Shown here in pieces: positions 1-11,611 of a stretch of 64,000 bases of DNA (positions within the stretch are counted from its first letter, which is position 1; each line of letters opens with the position of its first letter). Where the stretch lies: assembly GCF_010389155.1 (NCBI RefSeq), contig NC_057764.1, forward strand, positions 41,238,275 to 41,302,274. The letters are read 5' to 3'. The translations under genes were made by a program, and so were the position numbers. Origin of the DNA: Erigeron canadensis (taxonomy: Eukaryota > Streptophyta > Magnoliopsida > Asterales > Asteraceae). A model generated the notes under the pieces. The model was given only the letters and a program-made list of their open reading frames with translations, did not search any database and was not told the origin of the DNA.

Positions 1-3000
1 TAAGTAGCCTTTTATAAGTTTGAAGAAGCTATGCTCAGCTTCTAAACTATTATGCCTGAGATTAGCAAAAGAAGTTGGACCAAATCCACCACCACCATTT
101 CTGTTCAGACCCCTATGGTTTCCCACCCCGGTGCTACCCTTCTGTGTGCCCTTTCCTGCAGGGTGTCTACTTGACTTCCCCATAGGATCCATCCAAGATT
201 CTACACCACCAGTACCGCCACCAGTTTTGCTCCTAGTAAATGTGGAGTCTTCCCAAGAATCAGATTTTCTCACTGGCTGCAACGGAGATTGTCTACCACG
301 TGTATCCACTGACGATCTTGGAGTGCAAGTTGAGAGTCTAGGAGAAAGAGTAGTGGAATTCTTTTTTAGAAATCTGGAAGTTGGTTCAGAATGTCTTCCT
401 CCATGATTAATGTTTTCTGCCATTTGATCCACTACATCTTCTAAAGTTGAGACCTTTTGTTGTATCATGGACAAGCTATCCATTGTCTTTGTAGCGAACA
501 CCTGATAAAAATGTTCAGCAGTTCAGAACTCATATGCTTGCAAGAATAAAATATGATTAAATTCCTCAACTTATTATAAAAAAAAATGCGAAGATTGATA
601 ACCGGTAACACATGTTATATAATGGCATTACTTGCTAAGTCAAAAGACGAGCTATCAAATTGTGCAGATCAGGCACGTTTGGTAAAAGGCCATAACGAGT
701 GCCAACAAAAACAGGTAACCCTTTCTGGCATATCTAGGGTCAGGTTGAACAGCCAACTGTTGGTTTAATTATAAGTGGAGCATCAAAATTTGATGACAAT
801 TACTTCACAATAATCCAACTTTCCAAATAAAGTTAGGGGGTTGGCATTAAAAATATAATTTGGGCAGCTTTCCACCCGTTTCCTCTTAAGATACTTATCT
901 ATAAAATATACCAGTTAAAGCCATAAATAACTTAAATCGACCCAGTCTATGTATATGGGTCGAAATTGCCACATCTACTTACAAGGTCAGGTTTATGTTC
1001 TTTTAACTTCACAAGAGATTCTAACCTATTTATGTGCATGAGGATGAGAGTTGAGTAAAAAAAAAAGTATTTAAATGCACGGGACCTTCTAAATCACTTT
1101 TTAAAGAAGTTTAGCTTATAATTGTAATAAAGTTCCATAATCACTTTACAAAATATTTTGAAAAGGTATATAAAGTGTTTGTGTCAAGATCCAACCAAAA
1201 TTATACCAAAAGTTACCCGTTTGGCCCAAACCAGTTTCCACCGTTAGCCGAACCTATCAACTTGGCCATTATGTTACCCCTAAAAAGCATAGGGCATAGG
1301 GCATCTACCTGCAATAGATCTAAGAGATTTGACTGTTTGATTTCTATTTCTAAAAGCTTTTCTTGAATGCAAGCCATATCTTTTCCTGTTTGCTTACAAC
1401 AGCTATGCTGCTCATGCATAACTTGACAGCTTGATTCTGTGACAGTTGACTCCAGGCTTCTACGATCCTGATCCTTTGCAAAGTACCTCTGTTCTTCGGT
1501 ACTCATTTCTTCTTCCACCTGGAACTGATTGACTACCTTTGGTTTTGCCATTTCACCCTTCACATGAGAGCCCCCGGTCATCGCGACCATATTAATATTG
1601 GATGCGGAAGAGCACTCCTGTTTGTCATCCAATGGCACAAATTCATACCCGATATCTTGAGTCGATGTGATATCAGATCTAGTTCGTTCAAATGTTTTTG
1701 TGACACAACTTCCCTCAGATTCTTCATCATGAGTGTATGCTAAAGAGAGATTACACTTTTTTGGGACACTGACTTCTACGTGCCAATCATTTGCTTTAGA
1801 ATGCTGAGGACTTTCCACATAACTATGACCAGTTTTTCTAACTGACAGAGGAACCCTTTTTCTAATTGATGTAGATTCAGAATTACTAGGAATGTCATTG
1901 TAGTCACCTGAAAGTTTAACAAATGATACAACAAAAGAACTTACAATAGGTTTCGAGATGCTAAAAATAAGACATATGTATAATAAGTTGCATACCGTTT
2001 GTATTGTGTAAAAGAACATGACCATAACAGTTCAAACTCTCTCCATCTCAATAACAATTGCAATCTTTGACTTGGCACATACTTACATGAAACATTAACT
2101 AATAGCATGCAGAGGTACCAATGCATTAATGATACAAGTTTAAGTGATCGCCGGAAACACTTTGTGTTCAATTTTCAGAAAAGGAAAAAAAATTGATTGG
2201 CTGTTAATTACAAAAGGATCATTACTTTAGTACTTTAATAGATAATAATATATCTTTGAATAAAACTATTTAATAGGTGTTTGCATTAGAAATAGGCATG
2301 TTCCTGTTTAAGTTAGATTTACTGAGTTAACTTGTTAGAGATAAGGAAAAGTGGAAAACCAAAATCACCCATTTAGTAATTAGTAGAAGACTAGAAATTG
2401 CCCCCTCTACTTGAGACATATGTTGATGATTAGGGCTGCAAACTCCACATTATGTTATAAGCATATAATTAGGGCACAAATTACTACTATACCTTTAATA
2501 GAAGATCCAGCTTCTGATAGTTCAGATGCATCAGTTCCTAGAAGACTTTTCCAGAGCTGTAGGGCCTGAAGTACTGTGTCCCTAACAGGTTTTACCTATA
2601 AAAAACATAAAAGCATTGGATCCGACATACATTATGTATCCAATATTATATACTATTTGCAGAATAACACTGACCTTATCAAATCGACATATTTCAAGTG
2701 AACGAATGCAAGATGATTTAAGAGAAGCAGAATATGAGCCATTGCTGGAAGCAATTTCCGCCAAAGCTTCAGAAGCAGCTTTCCGAGTTCTCCAATCACT
2801 ATTCTTAAGAGCTTCTTGAATACTAGCCATTGCTGCTGTTAACATACTTTGTGTTGAAGCCCCCCCAGCCTGAAAGTTTAATAGGCACCAGAAATATAAA
2901 AAGCTTCCTTTATTACTAAAGGTAAATATAGAAAGAAGTAAATTAGGATAATCTTGTGAATGTGTGCCATGCAAATCGCAAGAATCATTGCTAAGATAAA

Positions 3001-4246
3001 ATCTTCTATCTATGACATATATGTGTCTAAAGAATTGGTAAAGTAGTCTCAGATTTACAGGAGTGTACGGATGGGTATCTTGTGAGTGATTCGAGTTTCA
3101 AATTATTCAAATCAGATAACCAGCTGTAATAAACAGGTCATAGAAAAAATTGATTTGGATCTAGCTTTTGCTGTTTGAAGTTATTAGTTTATTACAATCT
3201 GATAAGGCTGTTACAGAGTTTGAAAATTTCAGATTATTTAAGAAATGGAGACATAACTATAACCAAATCAACGCTCTTGTGAGAAAAAGGAGATACACCT
3301 TGATAAACAGAAACTAAAAGTCTCGAATAAGGTTATCAAATGAGTGATTGAAATACTATACTTTACCCTGATAAATAGTTTTGTAGGAGGCTAGGAGCTA
3401 GTGTGAAACTATAATCTATTAATCTGAAGTTCTGAACATCAAAACTACTTATTGCGACTACAAGTAGAAATAATCCAATAATCAGTTTCAAAATGCAACC
3501 CCCAAAATATGTGAACACTGAACAGCGAACACATCTTTCTTAGAAACCAACAATTACAATGTAATTTAAAGTAATAAAAGTGCAAAACTTACCTGGATGA
3601 TACTTCTATTTAACTCAATCATGGCTGGCTTTGCCATAAAGTGTGGATTCTTCAGCATCTTTGTAGTCCTTGTCAACATGCGTTGCAGAATAGGCAATGG
3701 AGGGTCATTTGTATTATCAATTACCCGAGATAGACACAATGCTGAGCCAAACTGCACATGTTTATTTTGTTCGCCTAATGCTTCAAAAAGAGGTCTCACT
3801 AATACTACAAAACCTCCCTCGTTTTCATTGTCAGTAGTGGTAAACTTGGAAGCCAGAATACCCATAGTTTCGATACACGCATTTCTTACAACAGAATCTG
3901 GATCCTTGAGTCGTTTAACTATACTAGCAACCATTTTGCCTAAATGGGGTGCAATGAGATCATAGTGGAAAGTTGTGATCATACCCATTAACTTAATACA
4001 TTCCTTACGAACGGCGATCTTTTGCTCAGAATCAGTATCTAAAATGCAAGACAGAAATGGTGCAATCCCATCTGGAGTTAAACTCTCTATTATTCTCCCT
4101 AGCTCCTCAACCCCAATCTCATAGGTATCCCTATCAGAAATCTTATTTAATGCGAGAATAACTCGCTGTTTTAGCTCAAAAACCACATGTTGACTGTTTG
4201 TCCTAGCAGACATTCCTTTAGATTTCAAAGGAGCGTGCATCTTCAT
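1..4246 (-). CDS. TORTIFOLIA1/SPIRAL2-family HEAT-repeat microtubule-associated protein, 3' end cut by window
   Basis: Spliced from exons 3593-4246, 2675-2869, 2493-2595, 1309-1907 and 1-501 (continuing past the edge), all GT-AG and in frame, giving 684 residues so far. Residues 1-285 are helical HEAT repeats typical of plant TOR1/SPR2-like proteins, for example the segments RVILALNKISDRDTYEIGVE and LVRPLFEALGEQNKHVQFGS. A polar linker follows. A predicted coiled coil lies at about 497-548 (IQEKLLEIEIKQSNLLDLLQ, then SMIQQKVSTLEDVVDQMAEN), and then a basic Ser/Gly-rich region. Family members bind cortical microtubules and control directional cell growth; that role is taken from the family. 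The start is the first ATG of the HEAT exon (MKMHAPLK). The exact paralogue (TOR1, SPR2-like or TORL) cannot be set without the C-terminus. Confidence 0.9.
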
Positions 4247-4951
4247 CTTATGCTTCCTTCAAATATTCCAAATATATATAGACCTAGGTGTTACTAGATT
4301 CCATCAACAAAAACAAAGCAAAGTAACAAACCCTTCAACATGTTTCATCATGTCGACAACATCAACTATAAATCAAGCTGCAACAACATGAAGTAAATCA
4401 TTACACAATGTTGAACTACTCATAATGCCAAATTACCGAATAATATCACAAAGCATCCACTTAGAAAACGGTTTTAGAAACTATCTATCACAACCATATT
4501 CATTGTGTGGTATGAGGGTATCTCCCCACAAAAATAGAAATAGAAGACAAGTGTTTGCCTATGAGCTGCATCTGCCTTATTCTATCCAAAATATACACTT
4601 ATATCCAACCCAAGTGAGTATTGTTTATTTTGAACACAGATTTTAAACCATAAGCACTTAAAGATATGCATTCTCAAACACCCTAACAACTCATAAATAA
4701 TGCTCGATAAGAACTTGATATTTTTTTTATAAGTATTCATATTAGGGGGAAGTATATTTCACATCGGCCCAAATATTCAAAAGGCTTTATAAGAACGTGA
4801 GCCGAACATTTTATAAGCTCAAACTCGACTTGATAAATATTTCGAGCTCGATATTTGAACTTCAAGGTCGAGTTTGATAGAGTTCGGCTCGAATAATTTG
4901 ATTAAGCTCGACTCCTTGATAACAGCCCTACCCAAAAGAATGAATTAATAA
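4247..4951. other. Upstream leader/promoter zone of the TORTIFOLIA1-like gene, with a possible hAT remnant
   Basis: There is no further coding exon here. The start-proximal part is presumably 5' leader, possibly with an intron. At about 4738-4931 there is a block rich in CTCGA/GAGCT words that ends in ACAGCCCTA, resembling the terminal sequence of a non-autonomous hAT element. I could not find a matching left end or target duplication, so this is only a suggestion. Confidence 0.35.
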
Positions 4952-5247
4952 AAGACTATTTCTATTTTCCCTAAAACCCAGTAAACTTGAGTACCAGCAA
5001 AACAGAACATAATCCAAAAAAGTAACAAACTTTATAACAGTTGTAGATATAAAAATCTTGCAAAAACAAAAATGCCAAAGACTGTTTCTTTCAATATTTT
5101 CCCCCAAACCCAGTAAACTTAACTACCAGCAAAACAGATCATAATGCCAAAAAGTAACAAACTTTATATTAGAAGATAAGCAGTCAAACCCCAGATTTAG
5201 GAACAGTTATAGATATAAAAATCTTGCAGATTACGAAAATGCCAAGA
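4952..5247. repeat. Imperfect tandem duplication, about 125 and 170 bp units
   Basis: The segments at about 4952-5076 and 5077-5247 share long stretches in the same order, including ACCCAGTAAACTT, TACCAGCAAAACAGA, AGTAACAAACTTTAT and AGATATAAAAATCTTGC. The second unit carries an insertion of about 30 bp near 5168-5196. The repeat sits upstream of the TORTIFOLIA1-like start codon, in its likely leader or promoter. Confidence 0.8.
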
Positions 5248-5890
5248 AGAAATTAGTACTACAAAAGATAAAAACTTTTTTTTACCTTGAAACATAATTA
5301 CAAGACTGCAAATGAAACCTGTATGAAGGGTTTGAAAGAACCCCATATAGAAGAGACTGAAGAAGATATATATAATAATGTGTAAATTTATATTTTTGTT
5401 GAAATTTGAAAAGAAAAGAAAAAAAAGAAAGGGGGTGAGTGGGGGGTTTTTGCACCTCTGTTTTCGCGCTTGTGAGAGTGTGGGATTCGAATTCAAAGTG
5501 CGTTGAGATTTGATTTAAGGCGTGGGTACCTATGGAAATAGGGGAATATTACTATTGTATGTCCTTTTTTTCGTCATTTTATACCCTTCACCCCCTTAAC
5601 TTTTTCTTCTTTTTCACAGCAAAACGCAATCTATAGCAAAATGCTCATAAATTTTCGAGAGTTCTCGAGACACGACTATTGGGGAGTTTTTGAAAGTCCT
5701 GAGTTTCATCTCAAGCACACATAATTCGAGCACCGCATACTGCCCAATTGAATGTCATTTGGCGTTTTTAATACTAACTACTAACTAAAATTAAAAAATC
5801 CTCACATTGTCAAAAATAAATTTGCTTAAAAAAACTTAAACATGAAACACCGCATAAAATATACTCTCCTTGCTAATTGAAGGAGTTAAT
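5248..5890. other. Non-coding stretch, no gene seen
   Basis: AT-rich sequence with a pyrimidine/purine-skewed run at about 5400-5450. It probably contains the transcription start region of the minus-strand gene to the left, but no clear TATA element could be chosen. Only short shadow reading frames are present. Confidence 0.4.
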
Positions 5891-5894
5891 TGGT

Positions 5895-6105
5895 TCTTTG
5901 CCCCTAACTATCGTTGGACCTCGCGAGATGCGGAGCATAAGCTGCAGTCTCTCAGCTCCCCTCCTTGTGTAAAATTCCTAGATGGAAAACCCAAAGATTG
6001 TGTCAGCCGAGGCTCGAACCCATAACCTTAGAAGAAAACCCACTAGGGCCCTACATAGTGGGAAGTGTAAACACATCTGGCCACTGAGGTTTAAGCCAGT
6101 GGTTA
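5895..6105 (-). mobile_element. tRNA-derived SINE-like element
   Basis: On the minus strand an A-box-like segment (CAGTGGCCAGATGTG, near 6072-6086) is followed by a good RNA polymerase III B box (GGGTTCGAGCC, near 6008-6018). This is the usual internal promoter arrangement of plant SINEs. The element has no coding capacity. Its ends are approximate because no target duplication was identified. Confidence 0.5.
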
Positions 6106-6135
6106 TTAGTTTGATCTAATACAATGATTATTAAT

Positions 6136-6315
6136 AAACGAGCATAATATCCGCGCATTGCGGCAGAACTTTGTTTTAAGAATGAGATAAATTCGGCGGT
6201 AGTTTAGTCCAACTGTAGAGGTGGGTATAGAAAGATGCATTAAAGTAAAAGGCATTTTAGACTTATCAGGTTCTTAATGACTTAAAGCTAATTTACTTTA
6301 TAAGAGAGTATAGAT
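6136..6315 (-). mobile_element. Short non-autonomous Helitron-like element (GCGCGG family)
   Basis: Read on the minus strand it starts with TCTATACTCTC (about 6305-6315) and ends with a GC-rich stem, CCGCAATGCGCGG, followed by TATTATGCTCGT (6136-6165). The same start and end words recur in at least five other elements in this window. Helitron identity is inferred from the TC start and the 3' hairpin; the end reads CTCGT rather than the standard CTRR. Confidence 0.5.
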
Positions 6316-7313
6316 GTGACTAGATATCATATCTTCTAACCAAAAACATCATGCGAATATCAATCAGGACATATTTTTTTTTGCAATCAACATTCTTTTT
6401 GTATGACCACTAATTGTTTGATAAAATGTTTAACAAGTTAATAATTTAAAAAATTCAATTCCCAACTAATAGGTTAAATACATTAAAATGGATTCAATGT
6501 GGGACCTTAGGTTTTATATATTAAGTTGTCGAACTTGACCATCTTTATTTTAGTAGTTATGTTAGTTCTATCTGTTTAACTATTAAATATAAGATTTAAC
6601 TGGACATATACACCAACATAAGAGACCTATGTACTAGCATAAATTTAGAAAGTCTCATTAGGATAAACGAAAATTTTTAATAACATGTAAATTGCGGGGA
6701 TAGAATCCTAAACCTAACGACTAAAACAGAGATAAATATATCTATTTGTTTTAATGGCAATAAAACTTTATTAATAATACTAGAAGAAACTAGCCAGTGC
6801 AAGAAGCATACAATGTGATCCAGAACTATATTAAGAACATAACTCTAGATTGGTTTCTCCGGATGACTTCAAGCGCTTTGACTTGATTCCAATGGTTCCC
6901 ATTTGAACACTCCCCTCATTTTTGAAATCTCATCTTGAATTACTTTAAGTCTAAAGAAGAATGCTATTGGTTCTTACAATTCATGCCTACAAATTTTGCT
7001 ATTTATATAAGATGATTACAAATTTGTGTCATCGTGCAACTGAAATGCGAAGGCATATACAAATTACAAAATGCTTAATGCAAATGTGAAAGATATACAT
7101 TATTAATTTAGCACGTAAACTTGTATGTTGAACCTAAAAAAGTTAAGTTCATTGACACTTATATACAAAATTCTTAATTTCATAGTCTACCAAAAATATT
7201 TGTGTAATTTTTGAACTACTATACCTTCAGTGTCGTCCTGTAAATCACATAGGCTCAACCCAAGGTCTTTTAACTAACTTTGTACCGTTTTAAAATTTAT
7301 TGCTAAGTATATT
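6316..7313. other. Intergenic DNA, nothing recognised
   Basis: AT-rich, with stop codons in all frames at high density. No coding similarity, RNA gene or clear repeat was recognised. Confidence 0.4.
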
Positions 7314-7819
7314 CACTAAAAAAAAATTTCATTTATTCACACTTCCTCTAAAAAAGTGTGAAAAAATTTCTTAATTTATTCACGCTTAAAAATGTTTAAA
7401 AAATACACAAACATAAAAGTGTGAAAATTTTTGAAAAATTATAATTTTTTCACACTTATATATTTGAAAAGAAAAAATTCACACCTAAAAGTGTGAACAA
7501 ATGTCAAATATATTCACACTTAAAAGTGTGAAAGTCAAATTGTAACACCTAATTTCTCCACACCTTCATTGTGTGAAAAAAATTGGTGTTACAAATTATT
7601 CCTTACACTTCTAAATGTGAACAATTGATATAGTTTTACACACTTGGAAGTGTATACTTTTTTTCTCACATATATAAATGTGATAAATTTATGATTTTTC
7701 AAAATTTTTTCACACTTTTAAATATGAATACTTTTTAAACATTTTTAAGTGTGAACAAATTAAGAAATTTCTTTACACTTCTTTAAAGTAAGTGTGAATA
7801 AATGACATTTTTGTTGTTG
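7314..7819. mobile_element. CACTA-type foldback MITE with CACACTT subterminal repeats
   Basis: The left end begins CACTAAAAAAAAATTTCATT and the right end, reverse-complemented, reads AACAACAAAAATGTCATTTA. Both continue into TTCACACTT. The interior holds many copies of TTCACACTT and AAGTGTGAA in both orientations, so the whole ~500 bp can fold on itself. CACTA termini and arrays of short subterminal repeats are the hallmark of En/Spm-type elements. No open reading frame is present, so it is non-autonomous. The 3-bp target duplication is not clear. Confidence 0.65.
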
Positions 7820-8769
7820 TATGTATGTATGTGAATAAATTGTTAAGTGACTAATTTGGTTACCAATTGAATAAATCTATTGGTTTACATGTATCAGTGT
7901 TTTGGTGTTCATAGACATAGCAGTTGTCGAATATAACTTGGTTCAACTAGTAGTCAGATTTCTACTCCCTTCACATTTGAAACAAGACATCAAGAATGGT
8001 TCATACTACAAATATCTTGCGTGGCTCTCCTTCTTATTCGACCAGGTACGTTTTTAAAACTTTATCATCGTGTTGTTCGAATTTGTTTTCGGTTGTTACT
8101 ATGTACGTATCAATGGGTAGATACGCAAATTTTATGTTTTGCTCCGTGTTATATAGGAGATTAAACTAGAAAGTTTCATTATACGTTATCGAACACTAAA
8201 ACTATTTTTGCTAATTAATAAAAAAAATTGTGAATTTAATTAGACATGGTTAATCAGTATTTAAATGTTTCAACTAATAACATTATTATTAAAATAAAAG
8301 AAGTATACTATTTGGTGAAACTTTTTTTAATTAACCATGCCTAATTAAATAGAGAATTTAATTAAGTATACTATTTGAGTTATACTAGGAATGTCCCATC
8401 CTCTATATAAATAAAGGTGGGGGAGCCCATATAACCAAATTAAATAATAAACGAATATACTTGGAAATAGAAGGGTTCTGTTCGGTTATTCTCGGTGTTT
8501 TTTGTTTCTTGGTTCGAATTACAACAGGAAGCAAAGTCTTGTAAAACCTAGACTTACAAATTACTGTAAGTTCAAGATTTGTAAGGATTATCTTTTTAAT
8601 ACGAGTAATATCACACGGGTCTAAAACTCCAACAACAATAATAGTATGGTATCGGAGAAAGAAAGTTATCAATGCTAATTGATTTGCTTATAAGGTGGAA
8701 CTAGTATGGAATTAAAGAGTGTTTGACTCAACATACATATTTTATGAAACTTTAAAATCTCCATCCCTA

Positions 8770-8820
<51 letters not shown>

Positions 8821-9917
8821 ATTCTCTATCTCAATTTGATAATGTGGCATATCTCAGAGCTCGCCACATCATCTTTTTTCTATGTGGCGATCTCACGTCG
8901 TTAATATCTTAAACATTGACACGTAAGCTGACACCTATACATACTTGACAAATCATCATCTAGTCAACAACCACATAGCTTTTATTAATTATAAATAAAT
9001 AACATATTAAAAAGTCATAAGCATGATTAGAACCCACAACCTCAAGTTTTATATGTAAAATATAAACCACTTGATCTAATGAGATTTTTGTTTATATTTT
9101 GAAAAACATGATATATATTCGGTCTAAAATCCCACGAAAATTATTAAAAAAATTATTTATATAATTAGATGACACTTAACATATATATAAAAGAGATATA
9201 TGGTAATAGTTTCTTACCTAAAATATATATTACTGACATATTCCAAATTTATAAAAGTTTTCATATTTTAAAGATCTTTTTAATTCTTATTAAAAATTAA
9301 TAATGATTCGTGATTTTCTTTAATATAATATCTTTTGAGAATAAATTTTTTTATTTATATTTAATTTTTATTTTCCAACATAAATATATTGCAAAAATAT
9401 AAACTTTAGATTACTTGGAACATAAAAAAATGTTGTTTTACTTTAAGTTGAATTTATGTTTTTTATATACTCTATGTTTAATTCTTTGAGGGTGGATGTA
9501 ATACGTAAGGAGGCAAGGTAGACTTTTAACTTTTTTGGAGAGAAATGTAGTGGAATTGTCACTTTATATTAAGGATCAAATTGTATGTCTTTGAGTTCTG
9601 TTGTAACAAGACGACTACATGATACATGTTCTAGATGTAGATCATTTATTGGCAACAAAAGGCAATTATCTAGAATTACTAAAAGAAAAACATATTACTA
9701 AATTCTTAATGATAATTTAAAGTATAGCTTAATAGCTTAAATCCTTCTATCTCTTTAATTTCATATTTTGTCAAGCTTTTGGTTGAATCTATTTCTGTTC
9801 AACCATATGTTTATATGTTACTAAACTATTTATATAGTTCACATCACGTAATTTTAATGAAATATGTTCGCTATCGTTTCTTCATATATAAAGTGTATTA
9901 TATAGTTTTTTATACAG
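7820..9917. other. Intergenic DNA with TA microsatellite; body of a probable Helitron in its right part
   Basis: A TA dinucleotide run of about 45 bp lies at 8773-8817. A weak inverted repeat (AATTAGACATGGTTAAT with ATTAACCATGCCTAATT) lies at about 8237-8350. The sequence leading to the Helitron 3' end at 9947 is very AT-rich and non-coding; its left boundary was not found. Confidence 0.4.
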
Positions 9918-9947
9918 CTCGCGCATCGCGCGGGTCAAAAACCTAGT
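9918..9947 (+). mobile_element. Helitron 3' terminus (hairpin plus CTAG)
   Basis: A GC-rich palindrome, CGCGCATCGCGCG, in an AT-rich setting is followed by GGTCAAAAACCTAG and then T. This matches the 3' hairpin, CTRR end and A/T insertion site of plant Helitrons. The same terminus with small changes recurs at 25424. The element body extends left. Confidence 0.65.
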
Positions 9948-10291
9948 ATATATTAAAACAGTAGTTAATTGAGCCTTATGAAGTACCCTTCAAAGTCAAA
10001 GTTATACTAAAAATTTGCTATGTAGGATTTATCAAATGTGGCAACTCTATGTTTTATTTGTATATATCTATTTAATTTAAATACATTTGAATTAATTAAT
10101 TAGGTAAAGATTATATCAAATAAATATTACAATATATTTATTTAAAAAACTAATTAATAACTCCATCCGATATATTTTTAGAATTATATTAAACTTTGAT
10201 AAGATAGTCTATAAAATATTATGCATTCAAAATCAAGACGTGCTGTTTTATTATTTTTCAATTTATGGTCAAGTCTAAGTACAGTAACTTA

Positions 10292-11384
10292 CTCGATTTT
10301 AGACTGTGTCTTATCAATATTGAATCATCATACATTTAAGTCATAAAAGCTTATAATTTTGAAGCTATACGGTTCTAAGTTTTATACTTTGCAAGTTTTA
10401 ATACAATAATCATAGGTTCGTCACTGTTATTATTAGCCGAGACATATTGATGAAATTGTTTGTCGTAGTCATTCCACAAGACACATGCTATAATAATTCC
10501 TCTATAATAAATTTTTTTTTGAAACCAGTTGTACTCATAATGTGATATTATTATGAAAGATAATTAAGAACTAAAATATAACACGCATAGGTTTATTTTC
10601 AATCACATGTCCAATGATAATTAGATATCAATTAGGATTGTATTTTCATATTCTTTGATAACAATTAGGATTCTAGATTTGAGTGACAATTGTAACTTCA
10701 AACATTAATACGCAAAAATAATATATAAAAAAGGAGAAAATTATGTACCTTTTTGATTGAGAGATAAAATGAATCTTGAATGAAGTTCATATTGATTTGG
10801 ATTTAATATTCATGTAACCTTCTATTGTAAATCGTGGTTTGTTTTGTGATCGTTCCATGTTTGTGATTCCTATCGTATTTTGGATAAAGATATTGTATAT
10901 CGTCATCAATTATTATGTTTGAAATATGTATCTAGAGTTCAAATTGTATTTATTTATATTGAATATTAAACTAAATATTAGTATTTATATTTTATACAGA
11001 TCTAATCTAATATTTGTCAATAAGTCATTAGGTTTTGAAATAATCTTTTGTAGACAATACTTCATATGTCGAAATCTTTAAAGTTAATTATATGATTGTA
11101 AATTTAAAAAAATTCTCTCAAGTTATGGTTAAAAATAAATATAAATCAAGTATTCGAGGCTAAAAAGTGTAAATTATTGATAAAAACAAAAAAAAAATGT
11201 AAATTAATGAGACTTTTTGTACAAATTAATATAATATAAATACTAATATAATAATATATTTGGATAATGACTATTAGGATTTTTAATTTATAATTAATTT
11301 AAATGATGACATAAGCGATAGTCAATTTGATAAAATTGAACGATTTGATTGATTAATAAGTCATTAATTCTATATATTAAGATT
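10292..11384 (-). mobile_element. Non-autonomous Helitron, diverged sister of the 37.2-38.4 kb copy
   Basis: Its reverse complement aligns collinearly with 37188-38359. Shared segments include TAATGACTTATTAA, CCTAATA(A/G)TCATTATCCAAA and AATTATAAGCTTTTATGACT. Its 3' end reads CTAAAATCGAG against CTAAAATCTAG in the sister. No helicase or Rep coding sequence is present. Confidence 0.7.
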
Positions 11385-11611
11385 AAGATTAAGATAAGTT
11401 GTTTTCTTATTAATATTTATACCGTAATAGTTAGGTTACAAACAACTAATATGTTTTTTTAATTGTATTCGCCTAACCATAAATATAAAAAACACATTAA
11501 TATTATGCTAACTAAACCAAATTTGATTAATTATCAATATCAATATTAATAGTTTTAATAAATTAATTAAATCAATATCAATAAAAAATCCTAGTATATA
11601 TATATATAACA

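Noticed and set aside
20..406. 128-codon plus-strand frame
   Set aside because: It is antisense to the last visible exon of the TORTIFOLIA1-like gene, whose coding frame on the minus strand is continuous and family-consistent.
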